DNA of 64,000 nucleotides, taken from contig NZ_QGLK01000005.1 in NCBI RefSeq assembly GCF_003202755.1, positions 1 through 64,000 on the forward strand, read 5' to 3'. Below, one piece after another: positions 8,002 through 17,081 of this stretch (its first letter is position 1; each line of letters starts with the position of its first letter). A program made the translations under genes and the position numbers. This DNA comes from Bifidobacterium asteroides. Its GTDB lineage: Bacteria; Actinomycetota; Actinomycetes; Actinomycetales; Bifidobacteriaceae. A model generated the notes under the pieces. The model saw nothing but the letters and a program-made list of their open reading frames with translations, made no database searches and had not been told where the DNA came from.

Positions 8002-9184
8002 AGGTGCTCCCCTCTCCCGGCGCACTCCACACAGTGACCGAGCCATGGTGGGTCAGGGCCACATGCTTAACGATTGCCAGCCCTAGGCCGATGCCCACAG
8101 CAGTTTCCTCGTTCTGATTGTCGGCGCGGTAGAAGCGCTCAAAGATCCTGCCCTGGTCGGCCTTGGATATGCCTCGGCCGTGATCGACCACTCTGATTTT
8201 TGCGTAGTGCCCATCCTTGGAGGCCTGAGCCGCCAGGGAGACGGTAGAGCCTGAAGGCGAATAGGAGATAGCGTTCTCCACCAGCTTGGCCAGAGCCACT
8301 CTGATCTGTTGCCCGTCGCCATGAATCGTCAGCGGCTGGTCGCATCGCCATCGCAGGGTCACATGGGCCTGATCCGCTCCATTCTGCTCATCCTGCACCA
8401 CTGCCCTTATCTGCTCAGCCACGTCAAGCACGTTCTCCCTGCTGGGCTTGATCCGCTCCTGAGCCCGGATCAGCAAAAGAAGATCCTTGAGCACGTGCCC
8501 CAGATAGGCGCTGTAGCGCTGGACCGAAGAGGCATCCTTGGAAACGCTACGCAGGTGACTGCGAAGAAGCTCTGGGTCATCCCCTTCCAGATGGGAGGTG
8601 GTTTTGAGCTGTGCCGCCAGCTCCTCCAGGGCCTGGACCGGCTTGAGCATCTGCTCGGATACATTGGTCATGAAAGCGTCCCTGGTCCGAACAAACCTGA
8701 CCGAATCGCTCACATCATCGATAAGCACCACCACCAAGGACTGGTCGATGCGCCCTAGCGTGACCTTGAGCCAGTTCCTTCTGGAAACCGCCTGGGCCTG
8801 AACATGGGTCTCGTCCCCAGGATCCTCGGCCTCGTCAATATCCCAATTATCGGATTCAGTGCTCTCAGCTGTGACATCCAAAGCGAATTCGGTAGGCGTT
8901 CGCGTGATCAGATTAAAGCTGCGTCGACCGCCCGAACGCCGTACCTGCACGATGGCCTCGATGATCTTCGGATTGGAGATCTCGTCGTTGCTGACGATTC
9001 CCAGCCTGTAGGCATCCGGGCTGGAGCGAACAACCTCGCCATCGCCATCGACCACAACCGTGGCGGCGGGGATGAGTGCCAGCAAGGCCTGGGTCGAGCC
9101 CTCCAAAGCCTCGCCATCGGCCTGTTCACCATCCTTGCTCCGGTTGCCCATAAGGCTGCGTAGGCGGTTCATGAACCGTCTCAT
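7934..9184 (-). CDS. SenX3-like histidine-kinase homologue without the phospho-acceptor His
   Basis: A 416-residue protein with a PAS-like region (about 30-110), a dimerisation/H-box region (about 165-240) and an HATPase domain (about 280-400). The ATPase domain keeps its N-box (LVENAISYSP), DHGRGIS and GIGLGLAIVKH motifs, so ATP binding looks intact. In the H-box, where relatives read NVSHELKTP, this protein reads NVSEQMLKP. The phospho-acceptor His is Glu (codon GAG at 8654-8656). There are no membrane segments, unlike SenX3 or PhoR. The start at ATG 9184 has GGAGGGAAG upstream; the longer open frame runs into phoU. It is divergent from phoU and no response-regulator gene is adjacent. It may act as a scaffold or ATP sensor rather than a kinase. 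Confidence 0.85.
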   Translation of the reverse strand: MRRFMNRLRSLMGNRSKDGEQADGEALEGSTQALLALIPAATVVVDGDGEVVRSSPDAYRLGIVSNDEISNPKIIEAIVQVRRSGGRRSFNLITRTPTEFALDVTAESTESDNWDIDEAEDPGDETHVQAQAVSRRNWLKVTLGRIDQSLVVVLIDDVSDSVRFVRTRDAFMTNVSEQMLKPVQALEELAAQLKTTSHLEGDDPELLRSHLRSVSKDASSVQRYSAYLGHVLKDLLLLIRAQERIKPSRENVLDVAEQIRAVVQDEQNGADQAHVTLRWRCDQPLTIHGDGQQIRVALAKLVENAISYSPSGSTVSLAAQASKDGHYAKIRVVDHGRGISKADQGRIFERFYRADNQNEETAVGIGLGLAIVKHVALTHHGSVTVWSAPGEGSTFTLMLPLAQDPVAGQDGDNPSD

Positions 9185-9385
9185 AAGGACTTCCCTCCAG
9201 TCCGGCGCCGACCCCGGACACTGCGACATCAACCAAGTCTCGTCGGCCGTTCCGGCTTTATTCTCGCATATCCGACATTGATTGCCGCTCCAATGGCCCG
9301 ACATTGTTCGGAGATGGCTTTTTCTTGCCACCCTGGTCACATAGACTGTAGTCATATCGTTGACCGAGGCCGAAAGGGAAGAACA

Positions 9386-10063
9386 ATGCGCGTGATTTTC
9401 AACGAGGAGCTGGGGCTGGTGGCCGACGATCTCGATCGGATGGCTGCCAAGGTTCGCGATGCCATCAAAAAAGCCGGACGATCCCTGATGGACTGCGACG
9501 TAGAGACGGCCCAGGAAGTCATCGACGGGGATGCCGATATAGACAACCTCCAAGCCAGCATCATCGATCAATGCATCAGGCTCCTGGCCAAGCAGAGCCC
9601 TGTGGCCACTGATCTACGGGTGGTGGTCTCCACGCTGAGCCTGTCAGCAACCTTTGAACGTATGGGGGACCTGGCCAGGCACATTGCTGAGACTGCAAGG
9701 CGCTCTTACCCCGAACCGACCCTGCCTGCCGAGGTCATCCCCCTGTTCAAACAGATGCAGGACTTTCTGGATGTCATGGCAGACCGTCTGGTCGAGATGC
9801 TCTCCGACAGGGACACGACCATAGCCGAGCAGATCATTGTCAGCGATGACCAGATGGACAGGCTCCACCAACAGACATTCGGCTATGCCCTCTCAGACGA
9901 CTGGAAGGGAACCAGGCAGCAGTTAATCGACCTGGTCTTGGTGGCACGATTTATGGAGCGTCTGGGAGACCATGGCGTCTCGGCAGCCCGGCGCGTGGTC
10001 TACATCGTCTCAGGCTTCGACCCTTCCAAGGATCCCAAGGATCTCGACCTCGATCTGGACTGA
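9386..10063 (+). CDS. phoU: phosphate transport/signalling regulator PhoU
   Basis: A 225-residue all-helical protein with the two PhoU three-helix repeats. The metal-binding E(R)xGD motifs appear as FERMGDLARH and MERLGDHGVSAARR. It normally couples the Pst phosphate transporter to the SenX3/PhoR kinase. ATG 9386 is chosen for the usual MRVIFNEEL start; an AAAGGGAAG lies before it. The pstSCAB genes are not in the window. The adjacent divergent gene is the histidine-less SenX3-like protein, so the context suggests phosphate sensing. Confidence 0.94.
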   Translation: MRVIFNEELGLVADDLDRMAAKVRDAIKKAGRSLMDCDVETAQEVIDGDADIDNLQASIIDQCIRLLAKQSPVATDLRVVVSTLSLSATFERMGDLARHIAETARRSYPEPTLPAEVIPLFKQMQDFLDVMADRLVEMLSDRDTTIAEQIIVSDDQMDRLHQQTFGYALSDDWKGTRQQLIDLVLVARFMERLGDHGVSAARRVVYIVSGFDPSKDPKDLDLDLD

Positions 10064-10073
10064 CCGGACAACA

Positions 10074-10124
10074 AAGAGGCGGCCCGTCACCTGACAGCTG
10101 GTCGGGTGGCGGGCCGTTCCTCTT
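10074..10124. terminator. bidirectional terminator between phoU and the sugar ABC operon
   Basis: Stem GGCCCGTCACC/GGTGGCGGGCC (one wobble pair), extended by AGAGG/CCTCT, between convergent genes ending at 10063 and 10154. Confidence 0.8.
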
Positions 10125-10153
10125 CTACGTAACGGTATTGAACCCAGATTCGC

Positions 10154-11056
10154 CTACTTTACAGAGCCGCGCACTACTCCGGAGATGACCCACCGCTGAG
10201 AAAATATATAGACGATCAACAAGGGAGCCATAGCCATCAGATAGGAAGCAAAGGCCACGGTGTAGTTGGTGTTGTATTGTCCCTGGAATACGTATTGGGC
10301 CAAAGGCAGAGTCCTGGCACCGGGGTCAGTAAGCACCACCAGAGGCATGATGAAGTCGTTCCATGCCCATACGCAGGTAAGTATTCCCACGGTTGCATTC
10401 ATCGGCATCAAAAGCGGGAAAATAATCTGCCAGAACACCCTCCAGGTCGATGCCCCATCAACCCGGGCGGCCTCTTCCAGCTCCATGGGGATGGAATGCA
10501 AGTAAGTCGTGTACAGAAAGATGTTCATCGAGAACCCGTATAACGTATACAGCACAATCAGTCCTGCCTGATTATCAAGACCAAGCAATCCCGTTTCCTT
10601 GACGACCGGGAGCATCACGATAGGGAATGGAATGAACATGGCTGCCAAGAAGTAGTAATAAGCAATCTTAAAGAAGGGCCTGTGCATGTTCCGGGCTAGT
10701 GCGTAGGCCAAGACCGAACTGGTCAACAGAGTCAGCACAACTGAGCACACCGTAATCATGGCCGTGTTCATAAGCGCTCTGGGAAAATTGGTCCGGGCCC
10801 AGGCCTCTGCAAAATTGCCCCAATGCACTGGATTAGGCCATTCAAAGCCTGTCCCTTTAGCCAGCTGTTCAGGACTCTTAAGCGCGACCGCCACTGCAAA
10901 ATACAGCGGTACAAGAACAGTTAATGAGCATACTGCCACCAGGGCTGTCAACCACCAATTGACCCTATGGAGACGCCTTCCATGACCTTGTTGTGTATGT
11001 GGATTCATGCCTGAAGGCTTTGTCGGAATGGCATTCATAACTTGACTGGAGGTCAT
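10154..11056 (-). CDS. carbohydrate ABC transporter permease, MalG type
   Basis: Inner-membrane subunit of a CUT1-type sugar importer. The 300-residue protein has six predicted membrane segments and the EAA loop (LEEAARVDGASTWRVF) that contacts the ATPase, near residues 190-215. AAGGAGG lies nine bases before ATG 11056. It is the last gene of the binding protein-MalF-MalG operon. No ATPase gene follows, so it probably uses a shared MsmK/MsiK-type ATPase encoded elsewhere, as many Gram-positive CUT1 systems do. Confidence 0.93.
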   Translation of the reverse strand: MTSSQVMNAIPTKPSGMNPHTQQGHGRRLHRVNWWLTALVAVCSLTVLVPLYFAVAVALKSPEQLAKGTGFEWPNPVHWGNFAEAWARTNFPRALMNTAMITVCSVVLTLLTSSVLAYALARNMHRPFFKIAYYYFLAAMFIPFPIVMLPVVKETGLLGLDNQAGLIVLYTLYGFSMNIFLYTTYLHSIPMELEEAARVDGASTWRVFWQIIFPLLMPMNATVGILTCVWAWNDFIMPLVVLTDPGARTLPLAQYVFQGQYNTNYTVAFASYLMAMAPLLIVYIFSQRWVISGVVRGSVK

Positions 11057-11061
11057 AGCGC

Positions 11062-11958
11062 TTAATCCTCCTTCGGATTAAGGTAACGAAGCTGTATAAC
11101 TGAAAGAGCCGTAATGATAAGGAAGAGAATGGCTGCATCGGCAGACTGGTAGGCGAATTCGCCGCCTGTAAATCCACCTTGATAAATCTGCAGAGTCACC
11201 GATTCAGTAGCCATTCCTGGCCCACCATCGGTCAAGGCCACTATCTGATCGAAGGCCTGCATGAAGTTCTTGATATTGAGCACCACGTTTATGGTCACGT
11301 AACCCATGATCAAAGGCAAAGTGATGGATTTGAACGCCTTGAACCCTGTGGCTCCGTCGAGCGAAGCCGCCTCATAGATATCGGCAGGAATAGTCTGTAG
11401 GCCAGCAAGATAAATGATGATCGCAAAAGCGCAAGCCTGCCATACCGTCACGATAACGATAGGCACCCAGGCCCAGTGCTCATTGGTCAGGATATTGTCC
11501 CTGAGCAGAGGAACCGCTGAGAAGATCTTCGGCACTGACTTGGAAAAGAAGAATTGGAAGACATACCCGATGATCAGCATGGACAGCACATAAGGAATGA
11601 AGAAGATGCCCCTGAACAGATTCCTGGCCTTGATCCTGGCATTCAAAGCCAGGGCGATCGCCAAGGAAATGACATTGGTCAGGATTGTAGCTACCAGTGA
11701 AAAGAAGATGGTGAACAAGTATGAGTGGAGAACCCTGTCATCCCCAAAGAGATTGACGTAGTTCGACAAGCCCACCATGTGCCATTTTCCGTAACCGGCA
11801 TAGTTGGTGAAGCTGAAGAAGATACCTGCCAGCATGGGAATGGTGTGGAAGATAGCAAAAAGGATGATAAAAGGCCATACCATCCAGTAATAAGTGGCTT
11901 CAGCAAATCGACGATGCTTGTGAGTGCCCGCAGCCACTGTTGTCTGTGTCGTAGTCAT
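11062..11958 (-). CDS. carbohydrate ABC transporter permease, MalF type
   Basis: A 298-residue inner-membrane partner of the MalG-type subunit. It has a cytoplasmic N-terminus, six predicted membrane helices and the EAA loop IYEAASLDGATGFKAF. I start at ATG 11958, which has GGAGG six bases upstream; the frame opens earlier but would overlap the binding-protein gene. It is five bases from the next permease, so the two are translationally close. Confidence 0.92.
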   Translation of the reverse strand: MTTTQTTVAAGTHKHRRFAEATYYWMVWPFIILFAIFHTIPMLAGIFFSFTNYAGYGKWHMVGLSNYVNLFGDDRVLHSYLFTIFFSLVATILTNVISLAIALALNARIKARNLFRGIFFIPYVLSMLIIGYVFQFFFSKSVPKIFSAVPLLRDNILTNEHWAWVPIVIVTVWQACAFAIIIYLAGLQTIPADIYEAASLDGATGFKAFKSITLPLIMGYVTINVVLNIKNFMQAFDQIVALTDGGPGMATESVTLQIYQGGFTGGEFAYQSADAAILFLIITALSVIQLRYLNPKED

Positions 11959-11972
11959 GCGTTTGCCTCCGA

Positions 11973-13247
11973 TCACTCGATGGTCCTGGCTGCAACCTTG
12001 CCCCACTCTTTGTCGAGTGTGGTGAGGGCCGAATCCAGGTCGCCGTCCAGCATTGCTTTGTTCAATATCGGGTTGTAGCTGATGCTGGAGGGTATCTGGT
12101 GATCCGCATATCCCTGGATCCTGCCAGAATCTATCCAGTATTTGGCCGGCTTCATGGCCGGATTCTCGTCAACAGGAATTGACGAGAGTGAAGGAATGAG
12201 CTGCTGCGACTTTACAAAGCGACGTTGAACCTCGTCCGAGTACAGATAGTTGATAAAGGCCATGGATTCCTTCTTGTGCTTGGGATGCGCACCCATGGTG
12301 ATCGCCACATCTCCACCAGAGACGAGAATGGCCTTGTCGGCCTCGTCCGTCGGATATGGGAAGAAGCCTATATGCATTTTGGGGTTGATCTGCAGGACCG
12401 GCGCCATAGACCAGTTCCCCGCCAAGAGCATGGCTCCCTCACCCCGTGCGAAAGCGGAAGTTCCGTCCTCATAGGTCATGGTTCTCACGTCTTTGGTCGA
12501 GTGCTGATAAATCCAATAGAGCCGTTCCATCAGTGGTTTAAAGTTTTTCTGGAAAGAAACGGGCGAATCCGGCCCTACCTTTTTACCTTCAGCACGCATT
12601 TTGTCCCAGAACCCGTTGCTGTCGTAGTAAGGAGCCAGACCATCGAAAGGCGTTGAAACACGATTGGGGTCGCCCAATGTGCCAATGAAAGGGGCAACGC
12701 CGTCAGCTTCCAGAGTGGCAACTGCCTGCTCAAGATCCTTCCAGGTCTTGGGCACCTTGATGCCATGCTGCTTGAACAAATCAATGTTATAAGTGATGCC
12801 GCATACGTTGCCGGCATAAGGCACAATATTTATCTGCTTGCCATCTCGTCCCAACCCATTGATCACGGATTGCATGACCGGGCGGATCCTATGGCTTATA
12901 GGCGTGTTGCTGAAGTCATAAAATACCCCTGCCTTGGCCATCTTTCCCATGCTTCCGTTGGGATTCAGCGCTATGACATCAGGCGTGCGATCTTTGACCA
13001 GAAGAGCCCTCAAGGCTGTGTCGGCTGAAGAGACCTGATTCTGTACCACTTTGATGTTCGGATGCAGTCTCTCAAAATCCGCGATAATTCTGGAGTAGTC
13101 TTCTACCGCCTCTGGTTTGGTCTGGAAGAAGCTGAGCGTCGTCACATTGGCGCCTCCGGATCCACCGCATGCCGACAGAGGTGCCAGAGCCGCGGCAGTA
13201 AGAACTGCCGCAAGCACGCGCACAAATTTGTTTTTCGTCATCTTCAT
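11973..13247 (-). CDS. carbohydrate ABC transporter substrate-binding lipoprotein
   Basis: A 424-residue extracellular sugar-binding protein (family 1/UgpB-MalE class) anchored by lipid. It has a basic N-terminus, a hydrophobic stretch and the lipobox LSAC around residue 26, followed by a Gly/Ser linker. The fold motif DVIALNPNGSMGKMAKAG, near the start of lobe one, is typical. ATG 13247 has GGAGAAACG upstream. It is the first gene of the operon and lies downstream of an operator-like palindrome at 13362-13378, divergent from lacI. The sugar bound cannot be read from sequence. Confidence 0.93.
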   Translation of the reverse strand: MKMTKNKFVRVLAAVLTAAALAPLSACGGSGGANVTTLSFFQTKPEAVEDYSRIIADFERLHPNIKVVQNQVSSADTALRALLVKDRTPDVIALNPNGSMGKMAKAGVFYDFSNTPISHRIRPVMQSVINGLGRDGKQINIVPYAGNVCGITYNIDLFKQHGIKVPKTWKDLEQAVATLEADGVAPFIGTLGDPNRVSTPFDGLAPYYDSNGFWDKMRAEGKKVGPDSPVSFQKNFKPLMERLYWIYQHSTKDVRTMTYEDGTSAFARGEGAMLLAGNWSMAPVLQINPKMHIGFFPYPTDEADKAILVSGGDVAITMGAHPKHKKESMAFINYLYSDEVQRRFVKSQQLIPSLSSIPVDENPAMKPAKYWIDSGRIQGYADHQIPSSISYNPILNKAMLDGDLDSALTTLDKEWGKVAARTIE

Positions 13248-13361
13248 TGACGTTTCTCCTCTGCCCCGTTCAAGCCGCCACGCTGCAATAAGACGGCTCG
13301 ACCTGTGGTTAGACCAGCCGAAATGGAATATATAGAAACCATCATTGGCATTCCGACCAGC

Positions 13362-13378
13362 TGATGTAAACGTTAGCA
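13362..13378 (-). promoter_or_regulatory. LacI-family operator copy 1 (binding-protein operon)
   Basis: TGATGTAAACGTTAGCA contains the core TGTAAACGTTAGCA, centred on CG. It sits just upstream of a TATA-rich -10-like region of the transporter operon and matches two other copies at 13507 and 14710. Confidence 0.75.
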
Positions 13379-13506
13379 CGCAAGTTATCGCCCTGCAAGT
13401 TCTTTAATAGCCAGTCATTCAGTCAATTTTCTGTATATTAGCTTTAACCCGCGCTTATAGACCCAGTTCAAAAAACAAGTGTCTCTTGTAAAGAATAAAT
13501 ATATGA

Positions 13507-13520
13507 TGTATACGTATCCA
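13507..13520 (+). promoter_or_regulatory. LacI-family operator copy 2 (lacI itself)
   Basis: TGTATACGTATCCA, a near-palindrome (TGTATAC facing TGGATAC), 63 bases before the lacI start codon. It suggests autoregulation. The rest of the 13248-13582 divergent gap holds only A/T-rich promoter-like sequence. Confidence 0.75.
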
Positions 13521-13582
13521 TTATTTGAGCAGCCGTGATAAGATTTTGCAGGCAAAAGCCCCAAGGAAAACAGGAGGGCATT

Positions 13583-14596
13583 GTGGGTGCATCCATTCAA
13601 GACGTTGCAGATCGTGCCGGGGTTTCAATAGCAACGGTGTCCCGTACTTTTACCCTCCCCGACAAGGTTCTCCCGCGGACAAGGGAAAAAGTCCTTAAAG
13701 TCGCACAAGACCTGGACTACACCATTTCACGATCTGCTTCAGCATTGAAATCGGGCAAGTCGGCACGAATCGCCTTCCTGACTGGCGGAGAATTGGACTC
13801 CTGGTATGACTCGCATGTTCTGGCTGGCCTCAATTCCGTCCTCCATGACGCAGGGTATGACATCGCTCTATACGCCGTTTCAGATGAGCAGGAACGCCAT
13901 GCATTCTTTTCGGATATGTCCATTAAACGGAATGCTGATGCCGTGCTTGTGGTATCTTTCCAAATACCCTGCACAGAGGCCGACAAATTAGCCACGACAG
14001 GCATCCCGCTTATCGGGATCAACACTGAGCCAATTTCTGAATTTTCGGCAACCATAGGCATAGATGAAACCAGTTGCATGGAATTGGTCATCAACCATCT
14101 GGTCAACCTTGGGCATCGCAAAATCGCCTATGTCTGTCTGGACCCAGAGACTGAACATTTCAAATGGAACGGTCAGGCGCGTCTGCAGGCATTTCGCTCT
14201 ATATGCTCCAAACTAGGAGATCGGGTGAACCCCACAGTAGTATACGCTCCCAAGGACGATACCCGAGCGGACTTCGCCCTATCCCAGTTGGTCAGGTTGG
14301 ACCAGCACCCAACAGCCATAATCTGCATGAATGATGAATACGCCCTTCCTCTGCTTTTCTGCATGCAGCGTTCGGGATACACAATCCCCCGAGACGTATC
14401 GGTTGCAGGTTTCGACGATTCGACTTACGCTCATGAAATCGGGTTGACCACTATTCATCAGGATCCCTACGAGATGGGAAAGTCATCCGCTCAGACGCTT
14501 CTCAAATTGCTAGAGGGCGAAAACCCTGACATGAACATGCAAATTCAGCCATCCTTCCTGGCCGTGCGCAATACAACCGCCCCTCCAGAACACTGA
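13583..14596 (+). CDS. LacI-family transcriptional regulator
   Basis: A 337-residue DNA-binding repressor. The N-terminal helix-turn-helix SIQDVADRAGVSIATVSR is followed by the hinge helix (SRSASALKSGKS) and a periplasmic-binding-like effector domain that ends with the dimer/effector segment VAGFDDSTYAH. The start is GTG 13583, with CAGGAGGG upstream. It is divergent from the sugar transporter operon and upstream of the glycosidase; all three transcription units carry the same palindrome. It likely represses the locus until a sugar or its phosphate binds. Confidence 0.94.
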   Translation: MGASIQDVADRAGVSIATVSRTFTLPDKVLPRTREKVLKVAQDLDYTISRSASALKSGKSARIAFLTGGELDSWYDSHVLAGLNSVLHDAGYDIALYAVSDEQERHAFFSDMSIKRNADAVLVVSFQIPCTEADKLATTGIPLIGINTEPISEFSATIGIDETSCMELVINHLVNLGHRKIAYVCLDPETEHFKWNGQARLQAFRSICSKLGDRVNPTVVYAPKDDTRADFALSQLVRLDQHPTAIICMNDEYALPLLFCMQRSGYTIPRDVSVAGFDDSTYAHEIGLTTIHQDPYEMGKSSAQTLLKLLEGENPDMNMQIQPSFLAVRNTTAPPEH

Positions 14597-14709
14597 CACT
14601 CAGCCGCCATATCAAAAGTTGAGTTTTCATAGGACCAGTGCTCACAATTCCAATCCATCCGAAACACATGATGCGGCAGCTGGTTCATAAGGTCTTTGGC
14701 CTTTGCTGA

Positions 14710-14723
14710 TGTATACGTTATCA
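14710..14723 (+). promoter_or_regulatory. LacI-family operator copy 3 (glycosidase gene)
   Basis: TGTATACGTTATCA lies about 110 bases before the glycosidase start. It matches the copies at 13362 and 13507 in the pattern TGTAWACGTWNNCA. The remainder of 14597-14834 shows no gene. Confidence 0.75.
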
Positions 14724-14834
14724 TGTGCTTAGAAGCATGGATATAACCATGTGGACTCCATGACCATGGATGGGCCATCGAGCATGCTGTGAAGCGATAC
14801 CCGCGTCCCACAAACTTGCTGAAAGGAGCAGTTG

Positions 14835-17066
14835 ATGCCGTCGCCAACCTCGGATCAACAAGAAAATAAAACGGAGAAAACCTTGATGGGATTCAATGCG
14901 AAAGGTGCCGCTGGCAATCGTGCTAGCTTCTTTGCCGCAGCAGGCCTCGAATGGCCTGACGACATGGTCATGGAATACGATCTTGGCAGATACACTGATT
15001 ATCCTTTCAGTGTCGATATATCCAACAATCGCCTTTTGGCCGCCCTAGACAGAACTGGACAGGTACGACGCGCAGTTGTAGCAATAGGACGCGAGGACGT
15101 GCGAGGCAAGACCATTCCTGGTGTCTACGTGTACAAGAAGCTGGCTTTCTGCCAAGGACACATTGGAATGCAGATTAATTGCATGAACCGTCAATGTCCA
15201 TCACCTGCGCTCAGTTTCATCGACGATCTCATACCTGTCTTCGATGCCTCGATAGGCAATCTGCACAGCCAGACCATCGTCTTCGTGCCCCAAGAAGGCG
15301 CCAGCAGACCTTTGTGCCTTATTCAGCTTTGCCAGCTCGCCAATCGGGGGACCACGCCTTTAGACGTAAACGTATCGATTTTGTCGTCAACACGGGGCAA
15401 GGATGGGACAGTTGCTCTGCCCTTGAAATTCAATCTTTTGAGCGAATCAGACAGCCCTATCACAAGCGGCACATCCAAGACTATGCTCAGGCTTGATCCA
15501 GGAGAAAGTCGGAGCGTGGCCAGTGTCTTCGATTTTTCAGAGCAAGAGGATGGCCTTCAGATATTTAACACCATTCATGGATGCCGGACAGCTCTGAAAG
15601 CGACCTTGAAAGCCCGTAAGGGCAGCTTGGGCAAGGTCCAGATTCCGGAAGACCCATGGTACGGTGATCTCATCACCCGGTCGGCTGAACTAGCCCGACA
15701 AAGTCTTCTCCTGCAAGCAGACGGCAAGGCAGCTGGTTCATTCTGGGGATCCAACGCCAATCCACTCCCCGACGTATGGACCAGAGACTTCGGCTACTGC
15801 GCCATGGGGCTGGTCGACAGCAATCCTGACCTGGCCAATCCCATGATCGAATTTCTTGCGCAGTATGGCATTCCTGACCAGGCTTGGGAACGCGAGGCCC
15901 GAATGCATCCAGAAGCAAGCGGATTCGAACACTCCTTAGGCAATTCCTGTCTCGCCGTAGTTCTGGCTTCTATGTTGGTTCACCGGCATGGCCGCACAGC
16001 ATTCGCTGTGAACCAAAAAATATTCGCCCAATACGTCCGTAGGCTGGCCGCCAATCTTATCGCTGAACGACCTGAGCAAGGGCAGCTTTATGAGACTCTT
16101 TACATTTCGGACGGGCCGTCACGCGGCGACTACCATACCGGGTCCAACATACTAGCCTGGAAGGCAGCCACGGTCATGGCCGAGGACTTTTCGGATCTTC
16201 TGGATGCCGATCAGACGAGACAGCTGAAACAGATCGCTGAAGAACTTCACCAGTCGCTTGGTCAGAAATGCGTCCGCAGCATTGATGGCAAGCCCATGTA
16301 TGTGGAAGGAACCAACAGGGATGGGAGCATCATCGGCGTCCATGACGGAGAGGAAAGCGACCTGACACTGGCCTCCGTTTACGGATTCACCAGCCGTGAC
16401 GACGAACTCATCCGCAATCACGCCAGATGGGCCCACAGCACCAGAGACCCGTATTATGCGCCGATCACAGGAGGGATCGACTTCTGGGATTTTGACGACA
16501 GCAACGGAATTACCTATCCTGGCCATATCCATGGGCTCTGCAGGGCAAATACGCGGGAAGAACTCAAAGATGCCCTGCTTGAGCTCCGCAGAACCACTGA
16601 TCTGGATGGATCCTTCTGGTGGTGGCCATTCGAGCATGCTGAGCAGGAACCCACCAAGGTCAAACGAGGTCTGGGCAAGTGCGGCTGGTGCGCGGGTGAG
16701 TTTGTCAGTTTCTTCCTGCATGACATCATGGGAGTCGAACGCGATCAAGAGGCACGAAGCATCAGAATCGCTCCTTATACGCCCTGGCGTCATTTCAGCT
16801 GGAAAGGACTGGCCTTCTGTGGTGGTCAGGTGGACTTCGAGCAAGTAGACGACACACTTCACTTCACCAACAGGACCGATGAGACCCTGCATGCCTATTT
16901 GCAAATCTCCATGCAGCCGGACACAATGTTGGAAGATGTGACACTCAATGGTCAAAGTAGACGATACCAAGCCAGCGTCATCCATCTTCACGATGGATCC
17001 GCAGTCGGCGTAGAGGAAGAGGTCGAGCCCGGACAAAGTGTCGCCTTGACCATCCGGACCAGATAG
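14835..17066 (+). CDS. putative intracellular six-hairpin (alpha/alpha)6 glycoside hydrolase, family unassigned
   Basis: A 743-residue protein with no signal peptide or membrane segment, so it should act in the cytoplasm on sugars brought in by the neighbouring ABC importer. The N-terminal half (to about 270) looks like a beta-sandwich. From about 280 it reads as a helical barrel with acidic, aromatic-rich candidate catalytic segments: LPDVWTRDFG (about 312-320) and HDGEESDLTLASVYGF (about 503-518). WDFDD and WWWPFEHAEQ follow, then a beta-rich tail. These resemble six-hairpin glycosidases and phosphorylases, but I cannot place it in a numbered family. ATG 14835 is preceded by GAAAGGAG. It ends at a strong terminator. 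Confidence 0.72.
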   Translation: MPSPTSDQQENKTEKTLMGFNAKGAAGNRASFFAAAGLEWPDDMVMEYDLGRYTDYPFSVDISNNRLLAALDRTGQVRRAVVAIGREDVRGKTIPGVYVYKKLAFCQGHIGMQINCMNRQCPSPALSFIDDLIPVFDASIGNLHSQTIVFVPQEGASRPLCLIQLCQLANRGTTPLDVNVSILSSTRGKDGTVALPLKFNLLSESDSPITSGTSKTMLRLDPGESRSVASVFDFSEQEDGLQIFNTIHGCRTALKATLKARKGSLGKVQIPEDPWYGDLITRSAELARQSLLLQADGKAAGSFWGSNANPLPDVWTRDFGYCAMGLVDSNPDLANPMIEFLAQYGIPDQAWEREARMHPEASGFEHSLGNSCLAVVLASMLVHRHGRTAFAVNQKIFAQYVRRLAANLIAERPEQGQLYETLYISDGPSRGDYHTGSNILAWKAATVMAEDFSDLLDADQTRQLKQIAEELHQSLGQKCVRSIDGKPMYVEGTNRDGSIIGVHDGEESDLTLASVYGFTSRDDELIRNHARWAHSTRDPYYAPITGGIDFWDFDDSNGITYPGHIHGLCRANTREELKDALLELRRTTDLDGSFWWWPFEHAEQEPTKVKRGLGKCGWCAGEFVSFFLHDIMGVERDQEARSIRIAPYTPWRHFSWKGLAFCGGQVDFEQVDDTLHFTNRTDETLHAYLQISMQPDTMLEDVTLNGQSRRYQASVIHLHDGSAVGVEEEVEPGQSVALTIRTR

Positions 17067-17081
17067 GCAGCAAGATTATCA

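Noticed and set aside
14545-14847. 100-codon minus-strand frame between lacI and the glycosidase
   Set aside because: No Shine-Dalgarno and no family features, and it covers the operator copy at 14710.
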